DNA of 64,000 nucleotides from VRUE01 sp963780815 (lineage in GTDB: Bacteria; Actinomycetota; Thermoleophilia; Solirubrobacterales; 70-9). Below, piece by piece: positions 43,863 to 52,773 of the stretch; position 1 is the first letter of the stretch; each line of letters starts with the position of its first letter. The stretch spans positions 62,001 through 126,000 of the forward strand of contig CAWADG010000014.1 of NCBI GenBank assembly GCA_963780815.1, read 5' to 3'. Both the position numbers and the translations under genes were made by a program. The notes under the pieces are model-generated. The model did no database searches. It was given only the letters and a program-made list of their open reading frames with translations, and was not told where the DNA came from.

Positions 43863-44810
43863 ATGAGCAGATGTGTCGTCACCGGCGGTGCCGGCTTCCT
43901 CGGCTCACACCTCTGCGAGCACCTGCTGGGGCAGGGTCACCGCGTGATCTGCATCGACAACCTCGAGACCGGGTCGCTGCGGAACATCGAGCACATCCGC
44001 GACCCGGAGTTCGAGTTCCGCCACATCGACATCATCGAGAAGGTCGACATCCCAGAGGACGTCGACTTCGTCTACCACCTCGCCTCGCCGGCGAGCCCGA
44101 TCGACTACCTGCGGCTGCCGCTACACACCCTCAAAGTCGGCTCGCACGGGACCCACCACATGCTCGGCGTCGCGAAGTGGAAGCGGGCCAGGTTCCTGCT
44201 GGCCTCGACCAGCGAGGTCTACGGCGACCCCCAGGTCCACCCGCAGACCGAGGACTACTGGGGCCACGTGAATCCGATCGGGCCGCGCGGGGTCTACGAC
44301 GAGGCCAAGCGCTACGCCGAGGCGCTGACGATGGCCTATCACCGCCAGCAGGGCGTCGACACCTCGATCGTCCGGATCTTCAACACCTACGGGCCGCGGA
44401 TGCGTCCCCGGGACGGCCGCGCGATCCCGACCTTCCTCCGCCAGGCGCTCCAGGACCAGCCGCTGACCGTGTTCGGCGAGGGCGACCAGACCCGCAGCTT
44501 CTGTTACGTCGACGACCTGGTCCGCGGCATCGTCGCGCTGGCCGAGTCCGATGCCCACCAGCCGGTCAACATCGGCAACCCGGACGAGTTCACCCTGCTC
44601 GAGCTGGCGAAGAAGGTGATCGAGGTGACCGACTCGCGCTCGGAGATCGTCTTCGAGCAGCTCCCGACCGACGACCCGCAGCAGCGCCGTCCCGACATCA
44701 CCCGCGCCCGCGGCCTGCTCGGCTGGGAGCCGGAGGTCGCCCTCGAGGACGGCCTCCGGCGGACGATCGAGCAGTCCGGCCTCGAGCGTCTCGTCGGCGC
44801 CACCGACTGA
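43863..44810 (+). CDS. UDP-glucuronate decarboxylase-like NAD-dependent epimerase/dehydratase
   Basis: A 315-residue extended SDR. The NAD site is TGGAGFLGSH (residues 7-16), HLASPASPIDYLR is typical of UDP-xylose synthase (UXS), STSEVYGDP contains the catalytic Ser/Thr, and the Tyr-Lys pair sits in GVYDEAKRYAEAL. UXS converts UDP-glucuronate to UDP-xylose. A dTDP-glucose dehydratase-like role is the main alternative. Product sugars would feed cell-wall or surface polysaccharide. It is divergent from the sigma factor, and the mutase gene follows 45 bases downstream. Confidence 0.85.
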   Translation: MSRCVVTGGAGFLGSHLCEHLLGQGHRVICIDNLETGSLRNIEHIRDPEFEFRHIDIIEKVDIPEDVDFVYHLASPASPIDYLRLPLHTLKVGSHGTHHMLGVAKWKRARFLLASTSEVYGDPQVHPQTEDYWGHVNPIGPRGVYDEAKRYAEALTMAYHRQQGVDTSIVRIFNTYGPRMRPRDGRAIPTFLRQALQDQPLTVFGEGDQTRSFCYVDDLVRGIVALAESDAHQPVNIGNPDEFTLLELAKKVIEVTDSRSEIVFEQLPTDDPQQRRPDITRARGLLGWEPEVALEDGLRRTIEQSGLERLVGATD

Positions 44811-44855
44811 CCGGTCTCCGCCCGCCCCGGGCGTTCCCGGCATATCCTCTGCCCT

Positions 44856-46499
44856 ATGCCAGGAAACGGTGATTCCGCAGCGGCGGGCGAGGTCAGGACG
44901 ATCGCCCCGGTCGTCGGCCCCGACGACGAGCGCGTCTTCACCGACTCCGGGATCGAGATCGAGCGCCTCTACACCGAGGACGACGTCGCCCCCGAGCTCG
45001 AAGAGCGCCTCGGCCGGCCCGGTGAGCCCCCCTTCACCCGCGGAATCCACGAGGGGATGTACCGCGACCGCCTCTGGACGATGCGCCAGTACGCCGGGTT
45101 CGCGACCCCCGAAGACACGAACGAGCGCTACCGCTACCTGATCTCACAGGGCTCGACCGGGCTCTCGATGGCGTTTGACCTGCCGACCCAGCTCGGCCGC
45201 GACTCCGACGACCCGCTCTGCCACGGCGAGGTCGGGCGCACCGGGGTCCCGATCGACACGATCGAGGACATGCGGATCTGCTTCGAGGAGATCCCGCTCG
45301 ACCAGGTCTCGACCTCGATGACGATCAACGCCCCGGCGGCGATCCTGCTGCTGCTCTACGAGCTCGTCGGCGAGGAACAGGGCGTCTCCTCCGAGAAGCT
45401 GCGCGGGACGGTCCAGAACGACGTCCTCAAGGAGTACATGGCCCGCGGCAACTACATCTACCCGCCCGAGCCGACGATGCGGCTGACGACCGACATCTTC
45501 GAGTACTGCCACGAGCGGGTGCCGAAATGGAACACGATCTCGATCTCCGGCTACCACATCCGCGAGAAGGGCTGCTCGGCCGTCCAGGAGGTCGCCTTCA
45601 CCCTCTCGAACGCGATCGCCTACGTCGAGGCGGCGCTCGACCGCGGCCTCGCGATCGACGAGTTCGCCCCGCGCCTCGCCTTCTTCTTCAACGGTCACAA
45701 CAACGTCTTCCAGGAGGTCGCGAAGTTCCGCGCCGTGCGGAGGATGTGGGCGCAGATCGTCGCTGAGCGGTTCGGGGCCCAGGACCCGAACTCGATGAAG
45801 ATCCGGTTCCACACCCAGACCGGCGGCGTCACCCTCCAAGCTCAGCAGCCCGAGGTGAACATCATCCGCGTCGCCCTCCAGGGCTTCGCCGCGGTCTGCG
45901 GCGGCACCCAGAGCCTCCACACCAACGGCTTCGACGAGGCGCTGGCGCTGCCGACCGAGCGCTCGGCCCGGATCGCGCTCCGCACCCAGCAGGTCCTCGC
46001 CCACGAGTCCGGAGCGGCCGACACCGTCGACCCGTTCGCCGGCTCCTACTTCGTCGAGTCGCTGACCGACGAGATCGAACTGCGCTCGAAGGAGCTGATG
46101 GGCAAGGTCGAAGAGCTCGGCGGCTCGGTCGAAGCGCTCGAGTTCATGCAGCGCGAGATCGAGGAGTCGGCGCTCTCCTACCACCAGCGATACAAGAGCG
46201 GCCAGGACATCGTCGTCGGCGTCAACAAGTACGTCACCGATCAGGTCGACGACGTCGATGTCCTCCGCGTCGACCCCGAGTCCGAGGAGCGCCAGCTGGC
46301 CCGGCTGAAGACGTTCAAGGAGAACCGCGACCAGGCCGGGGTCGAGGAGAAGCTCGAGAACCTTCGCGATGTCGCCCGCGGCGACGGCAATCTGATGCAC
46401 CCGATCCGTGCCGCTCTCGCCGCCAGCGCCTCGCTCGGCGAGGTCTGTGGCGCCCTGCGCGACGTCTTCGGCGAGTACCGCGGCGGCGCCTTCTTCTAA
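44856..46499 (+). CDS. Methylmalonyl-CoA mutase large (catalytic) subunit without B12 domain
   Basis: A 547-residue protein with the CoA-substrate TIM-barrel of methylmalonyl-CoA mutase (RDRLWTMRQYAGFATPEDTNERYRYL, GLSMAFDLPTQLG, GYHIREKG, HTQTGGVTLQAQQPEVNIIRVALQGFAAV). The chain ends at the barrel (EYRGGAFF), so the cobalamin-binding domain must be a separate small subunit elsewhere, as in archaeal and some actinobacterial split mutases. The substrate could also be isobutyryl- or ethylmalonyl-CoA. YAGFAT in the substrate loop favours methylmalonyl-CoA. No cobalamin riboswitch is visible upstream. Carboxylase beta follows about 1.2 kb later. Confidence 0.9.
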   Translation: MPGNGDSAAAGEVRTIAPVVGPDDERVFTDSGIEIERLYTEDDVAPELEERLGRPGEPPFTRGIHEGMYRDRLWTMRQYAGFATPEDTNERYRYLISQGSTGLSMAFDLPTQLGRDSDDPLCHGEVGRTGVPIDTIEDMRICFEEIPLDQVSTSMTINAPAAILLLLYELVGEEQGVSSEKLRGTVQNDVLKEYMARGNYIYPPEPTMRLTTDIFEYCHERVPKWNTISISGYHIREKGCSAVQEVAFTLSNAIAYVEAALDRGLAIDEFAPRLAFFFNGHNNVFQEVAKFRAVRRMWAQIVAERFGAQDPNSMKIRFHTQTGGVTLQAQQPEVNIIRVALQGFAAVCGGTQSLHTNGFDEALALPTERSARIALRTQQVLAHESGAADTVDPFAGSYFVESLTDEIELRSKELMGKVEELGGSVEALEFMQREIEESALSYHQRYKSGQDIVVGVNKYVTDQVDDVDVLRVDPESEERQLARLKTFKENRDQAGVEEKLENLRDVARGDGNLMHPIRAALAASASLGEVCGALRDVFGEYRGGAFF

Positions 46500-46589
46500 C
46501 TCTCAGGCAGGATCGCCTGGGCGCTGAACGGTCTTGCCCAGGCACCGTCGGCGAGAAGGAACACCGGCGCCACGGTTGAATCGGGTCCC

Positions 46590-46805
46590 ATGCCTGAAGT
46601 CTCGAGGACGCTGGTCAAGTCCCAACCGGAGCTCGCCGAGCTCGTCGACGCCGTCGAGGGGGTGGAGGTGACGATGGCCGAGAAGGGCTTTGGGACGCGG
46701 GTCGAGGTGCGCGCGGCCGAGGGCTCCGGCCTCCTTGTCGCCGACCTCGAGCGGATTCTCGACCGGCTCGCCGAGCCGCAGAAGCAACCCTTCGACAGCG
46801 CCTGA
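46590..46805 (+). CDS. Small protein of unknown function
   Basis: A 71-residue soluble, acidic-to-neutral protein (MPEVSRTLVKSQPELAELVD...) with alternating helix and strand character and no cysteine or membrane span. It begins 90 bases after the mutase stop and is followed by the secreted repeat-protein gene. No ribosome-binding site is obvious. I do not recognise it. The good codon usage suggests a real gene, but confidence is moderate. Confidence 0.5.
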   Translation: MPEVSRTLVKSQPELAELVDAVEGVEVTMAEKGFGTRVEVRAAEGSGLLVADLERILDRLAEPQKQPFDSA

Positions 46806-46864
46806 GTGTTGTCTGAAGACAAGACGAAATCGGGGCGCGAGTGCCCTGGAAGGAGCATTTCGAC

Positions 46865-47590
46865 GTGAAGAACCTGAAGAGGCATCTCAACGTCGCCAAC
46901 GTGCTCTCCGCGATGGCGTTGTTCGTGGCGCTCAGCGGGGTCACCTATGCGGCGACCGCTGCCAAGAACTCGGTCAAGACGAAGAGCATCGCCAAGGGCG
47001 CGGTGACGACGCCGAAAATCAAGAACCTGGCGGTGACCTCCGGCAAGATCGGCAACGGCGCCGTGATCTCCTCGAAGATCGGGGCCTCGGCGGTCGGCGG
47101 CACCCAGATCGCCGACGGCTCTGTCCGCGCGGTCGAGCTCGGCGGCGGGGTCGTGACCAACCCGAAGATCCAGAACGGCGCGGTGACCGACGCCAAGCTC
47201 GCCAACAACGCCGTGACGAGCAACAAGATCAACGCCGAAGCGGTGACGACCGGCAAGCTCGGCAACGAAGCGGTGACCGGGGCGAAGATGTCATCCTCGA
47301 TCCTCGGCCAGCTGGTCAAGAACGTGACCTACGTCGATGAACAGACGGCGGCCAACACATCTGAAAACCCGAAGTTCATCACGGCCAAATGCCCTGCCGG
47401 AAAGGACGTGATCGGTGGCGGAGCCCGAGTGACCGGAGCCGAAGTGACCAAAATCGCGATCACCGAATCCTTCGCGACGAACAGCGACGCGAGCGGCCAC
47501 CGAACCGGCTGGTCCGCCGTCGCGTTCGAAATGGCGGCCGAGCCCAAAGCCTGGGGCGTCGAGGCATTCGCGGTCTGCGCCGAACTCTAG
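46865..47590 (+). CDS. Secreted repetitive protein with AVTxxKI-type short repeats
   Basis: A 241-residue exported protein. A signal peptide (MKNLKRHLNVANVLSAMALF, cleavage after GVTYA) precedes about a dozen imperfect repeats of roughly 10-11 residues, such as NGAVTDAKLAN, NNAVTSNKINA and NEAVTGAKM, probably a beta-solenoid. A C-terminal domain of about 95 residues has a Cys pair (AKCPAGKDVIGGG, FAVCAEL). I choose the GTG at 46865 because GAAGGAG lies about ten bases upstream. Similar proteins are common in Thermoleophilia and other actinobacteria; their function is unknown. A strong terminator follows at 47620. Confidence 0.75.
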   Translation: MKNLKRHLNVANVLSAMALFVALSGVTYAATAAKNSVKTKSIAKGAVTTPKIKNLAVTSGKIGNGAVISSKIGASAVGGTQIADGSVRAVELGGGVVTNPKIQNGAVTDAKLANNAVTSNKINAEAVTTGKLGNEAVTGAKMSSSILGQLVKNVTYVDEQTAANTSENPKFITAKCPAGKDVIGGGARVTGAEVTKIAITESFATNSDASGHRTGWSAVAFEMAAEPKAWGVEAFAVCAEL

Positions 47591-47619
47591 ACGGCAGCAG
47601 ACGCAGTCCGGGAGGTCTC

Positions 47620-47643
47620 AGGGGCCCGCTTCGGCGGGCCCCT
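47620..47643 (+). terminator. Stem-loop terminator after the secreted repeat protein
   Basis: AGGGGCCCGC (47620-47629) and GCGGGCCCCT (47634-47643) form a perfect 10-bp stem with a TTCG tetraloop, 30 bases past the stop at 47590. The stem, ultra-stable loop and position make it a convincing terminator despite the absence of a T-run. Confidence 0.8.
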
Positions 47644-47670
47644 CGAGTAACTGCATAGACTCCGCGCTCG

Positions 47671-49239
47671 ATGCGCGGACAGCACCCGGAAACCCACGAC
47701 GAGAAGCTCGCCCACCTCCACGAACTGCGCAAGGCGGCCCTCCACTCGGCCTCCGAGGAGGCGGTCGAGAAGCAGCACGCGAAGGGCAAGATGACCGCGC
47801 GGGAGCGGGTCGAGAGGCTGCTCGACCCCGGCTCCTTCGAGGAGCTCGACACCTTCGTCCGCCACCGGACCTTCGACTTCGACATGCAGAAGAACCGGCC
47901 CTGGGGGGACGCGGTCGTCACCGGCTACGGGACGATCGAAGGGCGGACTGTGTTCGTCTTCTCCCAGGACTTCACCGTCTTCGGCGGCAGCCTCGGCGAG
48001 GTGATGGCGGAGAAGATGTGCAAGGTGATGGACCTCGCCGCCGAGGTCGGCGCGCCGGTGATCGGGATCAACGACTCCGGCGGTGCCAGGATCCAGGAGG
48101 GGGTCGTCTCGCTCGGCGCCTACGGGGACGTCTTCGTCCGCAACGTCAAATGTTCCGGGGTGATCCCCCAGATCAGCCTGATCATGGGCCCCTGTGCCGG
48201 CGGCGCCGTCTACTCGCCGGCGATGACCGATTTCATCTTCATGGTCAAAGAGACGTCGCACATGTTCATCACCGGCCCCGAGGTGATCAAGACCGTGACC
48301 GGCGAGGAGGTCGAGTTCGAGGAGCTGGGCGGGGCAATGAGCCACAACACGAAATCGGGGGTGGCGCACTTCGCGGCCGAGGATGAGGAGAGCTGCCTCG
48401 AGGACGTCCGCTACCTGATGAGCTTCCTGCCCTCGAACAATCTCGAGGCGCCGCCGAGGTTCGAGCCCGCCGACGACCCCGACCGCGAAGACGTGGAGCT
48501 CGACACCTGCGTCCCCGACGATCCCTCGAAGCCCTACGACATGCGCGACGTGATCGCCCGGATCGTCGACGACGAGGAGTTCCTCGAGGTCCATGAGCAC
48601 TTCGCGAAGAACATCGTCTGCGGGTTCGCCCGCCTCGACGGCTTCCCGGTCGGGGTGGTCGGCAACCAGCCGGCGCACCTCGCCGGCGTCCTCGACATCG
48701 AGGCCTCGGAGAAGGCGGCCCGCTTCGTCCGCACCTGCGACGCCTTCAACGTGCCGCTGCTGACCTTCACCGACGTCCCCGGGTTCCTGCCCGGGACCGA
48801 CCAGGAGTGGAACGGGATCATCCGCCACGGGGCGAAGCTGCTCTACGCCTTCACCGAGGCGACGGTGCCGAAGCTGACCGTCGTCACCAGGAAGGCCTAC
48901 GGCGGCGCCTACGACGTCATGAACTCCAAGCACATGCTGGCCGACTTCAACGTCGCCTGGCCGACGGCGGAGGTCGCGGTGATGGGACCCGACGGGGCGG
49001 TCAACATCATCTACCGCAAAGACATCTCCTCCTCCCCGACGCCGGACCAGCGGCGCCAGAAGCTGATCGACGACTACAAGGCCCACTTCGCCAACCCCTA
49101 CTCGGCCGCCGAACGCGGCTACATCGACGACGTGATCGAGCCGCGCCAGACCCGGCCGAAGCTGATCCGGGCGCTGCGGATGCTCCAGTCCAAGCGCGTC
49201 GAGCAGCCGAAGCGCAAGCACGGCAACATCCCGCTCTAG
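47671..49239 (+). CDS. pccB: Propionyl-CoA carboxylase beta (carboxyltransferase) subunit
   Basis: A 522-residue acyl-CoA carboxylase carboxyltransferase. Two crotonase-like halves carry GINDSGGARIQEGVVSLGAYG (first oxyanion hole), MGPCAGGAVYSPA, and in the second half TFTDVPGFLPGTDQEWNGIIRHGAKLLYA and RKAYGGAYDVMNSKH. It transfers CO2 from biotin to propionyl-CoA to form methylmalonyl-CoA; some homologues also accept acetyl-CoA. The biotin-carboxylase/BCCP alpha chain is not in the window. With the mutase at 44856 and the epimerase at 7652 it completes much of the propionate-to-succinate route. Confidence 0.92.
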   Translation: MRGQHPETHDEKLAHLHELRKAALHSASEEAVEKQHAKGKMTARERVERLLDPGSFEELDTFVRHRTFDFDMQKNRPWGDAVVTGYGTIEGRTVFVFSQDFTVFGGSLGEVMAEKMCKVMDLAAEVGAPVIGINDSGGARIQEGVVSLGAYGDVFVRNVKCSGVIPQISLIMGPCAGGAVYSPAMTDFIFMVKETSHMFITGPEVIKTVTGEEVEFEELGGAMSHNTKSGVAHFAAEDEESCLEDVRYLMSFLPSNNLEAPPRFEPADDPDREDVELDTCVPDDPSKPYDMRDVIARIVDDEEFLEVHEHFAKNIVCGFARLDGFPVGVVGNQPAHLAGVLDIEASEKAARFVRTCDAFNVPLLTFTDVPGFLPGTDQEWNGIIRHGAKLLYAFTEATVPKLTVVTRKAYGGAYDVMNSKHMLADFNVAWPTAEVAVMGPDGAVNIIYRKDISSSPTPDQRRQKLIDDYKAHFANPYSAAERGYIDDVIEPRQTRPKLIRALRMLQSKRVEQPKRKHGNIPL

Positions 49240-49245
49240 GAGAGG

Positions 49246-49323
49246 GAAGGGTCGGGTGCCCCTCCCTCGCGCTATCCGGCTGCGCCGGTAGCGCCGCGCT
49301 CGGGTAGTGGCACCCGACCCTTT
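49246..49323. repeat. Nested palindromic element behind pccB (element A)
   Basis: The outer arms AAGGGTCGGGTGCC and GGCACCCGACCCTT (about 49247-49260 and 49309-49322) are perfect 14-base complements. Inside, GCGCTATCCGGC-TGC-GCCGGTAGCGC (49269-49294) forms a second stem with one bulged T. It begins seven bases past the pccB stop, so it may terminate transcription. The same plan, outer arms ending GGGTGCC around an inner hairpin, recurs at 55531-55619. Confidence 0.7.
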
Positions 49324-49475
49324 CTTCCCAGAGCGTGCTGTCGCCCCGAGGTGGCGGACACGGGACGGCGGTGGCCCCCGGTCTCGACGCCGCCGCTGGT
49401 TGAACCTCGCACCCCCCATGTACGTAGGTCGGGTCAACCGGCCAATTGCCGGGATCCCAGCAAAGGAGAAACGCG

Positions 49476-49760
49476 ATGAAACGGTTGCTGTCGGCAGCAA
49501 TCCTTGCGGTTCTCGTCCTCGGTGTCTCGTCCCCAGTCGCCCTCGCCGGTGGAGGAAACCCATCCGGCACCGGGCCGCCGAGTCAGTCATGCCAGGAAAT
49601 CGAGGCGGAAGGGGGAACCACGCCCGGCCACGCGGCGTCCTCGCCGGGCTCGCCGTTCAACGAGCCTGGAATCAACAGCCCCGAAGGGGGAGTCGGGGGT
49701 CGCCACTACAGCGAGAGCTCGCAGTACGACGTGGCCTGCCTCCACGTCTCACATCGCTGA
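49476..49760 (+). CDS. Small exported protein of unknown function
   Basis: A 94-residue protein with a clear signal peptide (MKRLLSAAILAVLVLGVSSP, cleavage after VALA) and AAAGGAG eight bases before the ATG. The mature part is Gly/Pro/Ser rich with two cysteines and the pattern SPGSPFNEPG...SQYDVACL, which I recall from many small secreted actinobacterial proteins of unknown function. It is probably abundant and extracellular. A terminator hairpin follows at 49769. Confidence 0.75.
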   Translation: MKRLLSAAILAVLVLGVSSPVALAGGGNPSGTGPPSQSCQEIEAEGGTTPGHAASSPGSPFNEPGINSPEGGVGGRHYSESSQYDVACLHVSHR

Positions 49761-49768
49761 ACTCAGCG

Positions 49769-49802
49769 GGATGCTCGGGGGGGCGCTGCTCCCCGAGCAT
49801 CC
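49769..49802. terminator. Hairpin between the small exported protein and the ABC transporter operon
   Basis: GGATGCTCGGGG (49769-49780) pairs perfectly with CCCCGAGCATCC (49791-49802) around a 10-base loop. It lies between the convergent ends of the small secreted gene (49760) and the permease gene (49814), so it can terminate from both sides. Confidence 0.75.
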
Positions 49803-49813
49803 GACGGCATCCT

Positions 49814-50671
49814 CTACGGGACCGCGGTCGCCTCGGTCTCGACGCCGCCGCCCTCGAATTTGCCGCCGCGGCCGGCCACCGCCCCGCCCTGCTCGGCGGT
49901 CAGGCGGTGAGCGATGTAGACGGGGATGATCGAGATCAGGACGACGATCACGGCGACCGCGTTGACGATCGGGCGTTCCTGGGCCCGGAACAGATTCGTG
50001 AAGATCCAGATCGGAAGCGTTTCTTCGCCGCCGGGGATCGTGAACGTGGTGACGATTATCTCGTCGAAGGAGAGGCCGAAGGCGAGCAGCCCGCCGGCGC
50101 CGAGCGCGGAGCGCATGTTTGGCAGGGTGACGTGGCGGAAGGTCTGCCAGGGGTCGGCCCCGAGGTCAGCCGATGCTTCCTCGAACGACGCCGACATCCG
50201 CCGCAGCCGGGCGATGACGTTGTTGTAGACGACGACGATGCAGAAGGTCGCGTGGGCGACGATCACCGTGAACAGGGAGAGTTTGACCCCGAACACTTGG
50301 GTGAAGGTGTTGTTCAGCGCCAGGCCGGTCACGATCCCCGGCAGCGCAATTGGGAGGATCACCAGGAAGGAGATCGTCTCGCGGCCGAAGAAGCGGTGCC
50401 GCGACACGGCGAGAGACGCCAGGGTGCCGAGCACGAGTGCGATCGTGGTCGCCACCAGTGCCACTTTGATCGAGGTCCAGAACGCTTCGGGCGCCGTGCT
50501 TTCGAAGGCCTTCGGGAACCATTCGAGCGTCAGCCCCGGAGGCGGCCATTCGAGGATCTTGCTGGCGTTGAAGGCGTAGATCGCGAGGATGATCAGGGGG
50601 ATGTAGATGAACGCCAGCCCGATCGCGACGGCGAGGCGGAGGACCAGGGTTGAGCGTCGAGAGAGCCTCAT
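49814..50671 (-). CDS. potC: ABC transporter permease, PotC-like (spermidine/putrescine type)
   Basis: A 285-residue inner-membrane protein with six helices. The coupling motif EASADLGADPWQTFRHVTLP (EAA loop) near residue 170 contacts the ATPase, and the N-terminus (FIYIPLIILAIYAFNASK) is typical of PotC/YdcV permeases. It is the last gene of the minus-strand operon ATPase, binding protein, PotB, PotC, and starts three bases after PotB ends. Confidence 0.9.
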   Translation of the reverse strand: MRLSRRSTLVLRLAVAIGLAFIYIPLIILAIYAFNASKILEWPPPGLTLEWFPKAFESTAPEAFWTSIKVALVATTIALVLGTLASLAVSRHRFFGRETISFLVILPIALPGIVTGLALNNTFTQVFGVKLSLFTVIVAHATFCIVVVYNNVIARLRRMSASFEEASADLGADPWQTFRHVTLPNMRSALGAGGLLAFGLSFDEIIVTTFTIPGGEETLPIWIFTNLFRAQERPIVNAVAVIVVLISIIPVYIAHRLTAEQGGAVAGRGGKFEGGGVETEATAVP

Positions 50672-50674
50672 CGC

Positions 50675-51565
50675 CTATATGTGCTCGAACGCGCCCAGCC
50701 TGCGCGCTACCAGCAGGTAGCCGACCATCACCACGATCGGGACCAGCGCCAGCGCCGAGGCGAGGGGCAGGTTGTTGGAAAAGTTGTTGAAGACGACGTT
50801 GCCGATGAACTGGTTGTTGGAGACCAGTTTCGGCGTGATGTAGTCGCCGAGGGTCAGCGCGAAGGTGAAGATCGACCCGGCGACGACAGCCGGGAACGTG
50901 AGCGGCAGGATCACCCGCCTGAAGGTCGTGAACGGCTTCGCGCCGAGGTCCTCGGAAGCGCTGATCAGGGTGTTGGGTATCCGCTCCAGCCCGGCGAAGA
51001 TCGGCAGCACCATGTAGGGCAGCCAGAGGTAGCTCATCACCAGCCACACCGCGGTGTTGCCGTAGCCGGGACTGCTCAGGCCGAGCGGTTCCAGAGCCCA
51101 GCTGATGAAGCCGCCCGAGGGTGACAGCATCGTCCTCCACGAGAGGACCTTGACCAGGTAGCCGGACCAGAGTGGGATCAGGACCGCTATCACGAGCGCC
51201 GCCTTGGCCCGGCGGTTGGCCACCTTGGCCATGTAGAAGGCGATCGGGAAGGCGAGGATCGCGTCGGTGATGGTCACGAGCGCCGCGATCAGGACGGTGC
51301 GCCCGACGATGGTCCGATAGACCGGTTCGTTCCAGAGGATTTCGAAGTTTTCGAAGCTGAGGCTTTTTTCGAGCTCGCCGCTGACCGGGTTGACCCCCCA
51401 GAAGGCCGCAATCAGGAGGAGCGCGAGCGAGCCCAGGTAGCCGATCACCAGCCAGCCGACGGGGCCGGCCAGCAGGGTCCCGACCTGCAGACGGCGGCGG
51501 CCGTGGAAGAGGCCGGCGAGCCTGCGGCCCACCGACCTCCTCTCCACGACCGCCTCAGTCGCCAT
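50675..51565 (-). CDS. potB: ABC transporter permease, PotB-like
   Basis: A 296-residue permease with six hydrophobic helices and an EAA loop (SASEDLGAKPFTTFRRVILP) that pairs with the PotA ATPase. The segment LIPLWSGYLVKVLSWRTMLSPSGG matches PotB/YdcU permeases. It lies 17 bases downstream of the binding-protein gene. With PotC it forms the heterodimeric channel for a polyamine or a similar cationic substrate. Confidence 0.9.
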   Translation of the reverse strand: MATEAVVERRSVGRRLAGLFHGRRRLQVGTLLAGPVGWLVIGYLGSLALLLIAAFWGVNPVSGELEKSLSFENFEILWNEPVYRTIVGRTVLIAALVTITDAILAFPIAFYMAKVANRRAKAALVIAVLIPLWSGYLVKVLSWRTMLSPSGGFISWALEPLGLSSPGYGNTAVWLVMSYLWLPYMVLPIFAGLERIPNTLISASEDLGAKPFTTFRRVILPLTFPAVVAGSIFTFALTLGDYITPKLVSNNQFIGNVVFNNFSNNLPLASALALVPIVVMVGYLLVARRLGAFEHI

Positions 51566-51582
51566 GCGTCACTGCTTCTGGA

Positions 51583-52773
51583 TCAGCCCTTGATCGAGGT
51601 CCAGGCCTGGACCCAGTCGTTGTAGTTCTTGCAATCTTCTTCGCCGTTGCCGCAGTCCGAGAGCGGCGTCTTCCAGTAGTAGACGCGTTTCCAGAACCCC
51701 GGGTCTTCCGCGTGGTATTCGGAGCAGAATTTCGGGTTTTCGGTTTCTTCGCAGGCCTTTTCCTGGGCCGGAGCCTCGCCGAAGAATTCCGCCACTTCCG
51801 CGTTGACTTTCGGTTCGATGATCCAGTTCATCCACATGTACATGCAGTTGGGATGCTGGGCTTCGGAGCTGATCATCCAGGTGTCCGACCAACCCGTCGC
51901 GCCCTCTTCCGGCAGGAAGCCCTGGCTCGCAGGGCTCGCGGCGACCGGCTTGCCTTCGCCCTTGAGGGCGAAGTACTGGTACTGCCAGGTCGTGCCGACC
52001 TGGCTGTCGCCGTTGGCGAAGGCCGAGATCTGCTTTTCGGCTTCCGACCAGTATTCGCCGACGAAGGCCCGCTGTTCCTTCATCAGGTTGACCGCGGCTT
52101 CGAACTGCTCTTCGTTCAGCTCATAGGGGTCTTCGATCCCCAGGTCCGGCTCGTGCATTTTGAGGTAGAGAGCAGCTTCGGCGATCGACATCGGATCGTC
52201 GTATTGGCTGATCTTGCCCTTGTGCTTTGCCGCTTCTGTGGGATCGAGGGTGATGCTCCACGATTTCGGCGCCGGCTTCACTTCGCCGCTGTTCCACATC
52301 AGGAGATTGGCGCCGCGACCGTGCGGGATCCCGTAGGGCTGGCCATCGAACGTGTTGTACGGCTGGTCCTTGAGATCGGAGAAGACCGTCTTGTAGTTGG
52401 GGACGAGGTCGGTGTTTACCGGGGCCACGTCGCCGCCTTCGAACAGCCGCGCAGTCGCGTTTCCGGATGCCGAGACACCGTCGTATTCACCGGTGCGCAT
52501 CAGGTTCACCATTTCGTCGGAGGTGCCGGCGACCTTGTTGTTGACCTTGCAACCGGTCTTCTGTTCGAACGGCTTGCTCCATTCGGGTTCGACGTATCCG
52601 GCCCAGGAGATCAGGTCGACTTCGCCCTCTCCCTTGCCGAGCTTGGCCAGTTCTTCGCCGCTGGTTTCGCTGCTGCCGCCACCGCCACAGCCGGCGAGCA
52701 AAAGCATGAACGCCAGCAGGCCGGCGATGACAATCCACGCCGTCCGGTTCGGGTTTGCGCTCCTAGTCCTCAC
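51583..52773 (-). CDS. potD: Polyamine-type ABC transporter substrate-binding lipoprotein
   Basis: A 396-residue lipoprotein. The signal ends in LLLAGC with lipidated Cys29, and the mature part is a two-lobed periplasmic-binding-type protein (DLISWAGYVEPEWSKPFEQ, NLMRTGEYDGVSASGNATARL, IPHGRGANLLMWN) related to PotD/YdcS. Acidic and aromatic residues (YWSEAEKQI, TWQYQYFAL) would bind an amine. Four cysteines near the C-terminus may form disulfides. Its start overlaps the ATPase gene by 11 bases. Glutamate is encoded mostly by GAA here, unlike cytosolic neighbours. Confidence 0.9.
   Translation of the reverse strand: MRTRSANPNRTAWIVIAGLLAFMLLLAGCGGGGSSETSGEELAKLGKGEGEVDLISWAGYVEPEWSKPFEQKTGCKVNNKVAGTSDEMVNLMRTGEYDGVSASGNATARLFEGGDVAPVNTDLVPNYKTVFSDLKDQPYNTFDGQPYGIPHGRGANLLMWNSGEVKPAPKSWSITLDPTEAAKHKGKISQYDDPMSIAEAALYLKMHEPDLGIEDPYELNEEQFEAAVNLMKEQRAFVGEYWSEAEKQISAFANGDSQVGTTWQYQYFALKGEGKPVAASPASQGFLPEEGATGWSDTWMISSEAQHPNCMYMWMNWIIEPKVNAEVAEFFGEAPAQEKACEETENPKFCSEYHAEDPGFWKRVYYWKTPLSDCGNGEEDCKNYNDWVQAWTSIKG

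Noticed and set aside
44811..44855. Cobalamin riboswitch before the mutase gene
   Set aside because: The 45-base gap is too short and has none of the conserved B12-box bases.
46865..47590. Phage tail-fibre gene because of the short AVTxxKI repeats
   Set aside because: A signal peptide is present and there are no other phage genes nearby. Such repeats are common in secreted actinobacterial proteins.
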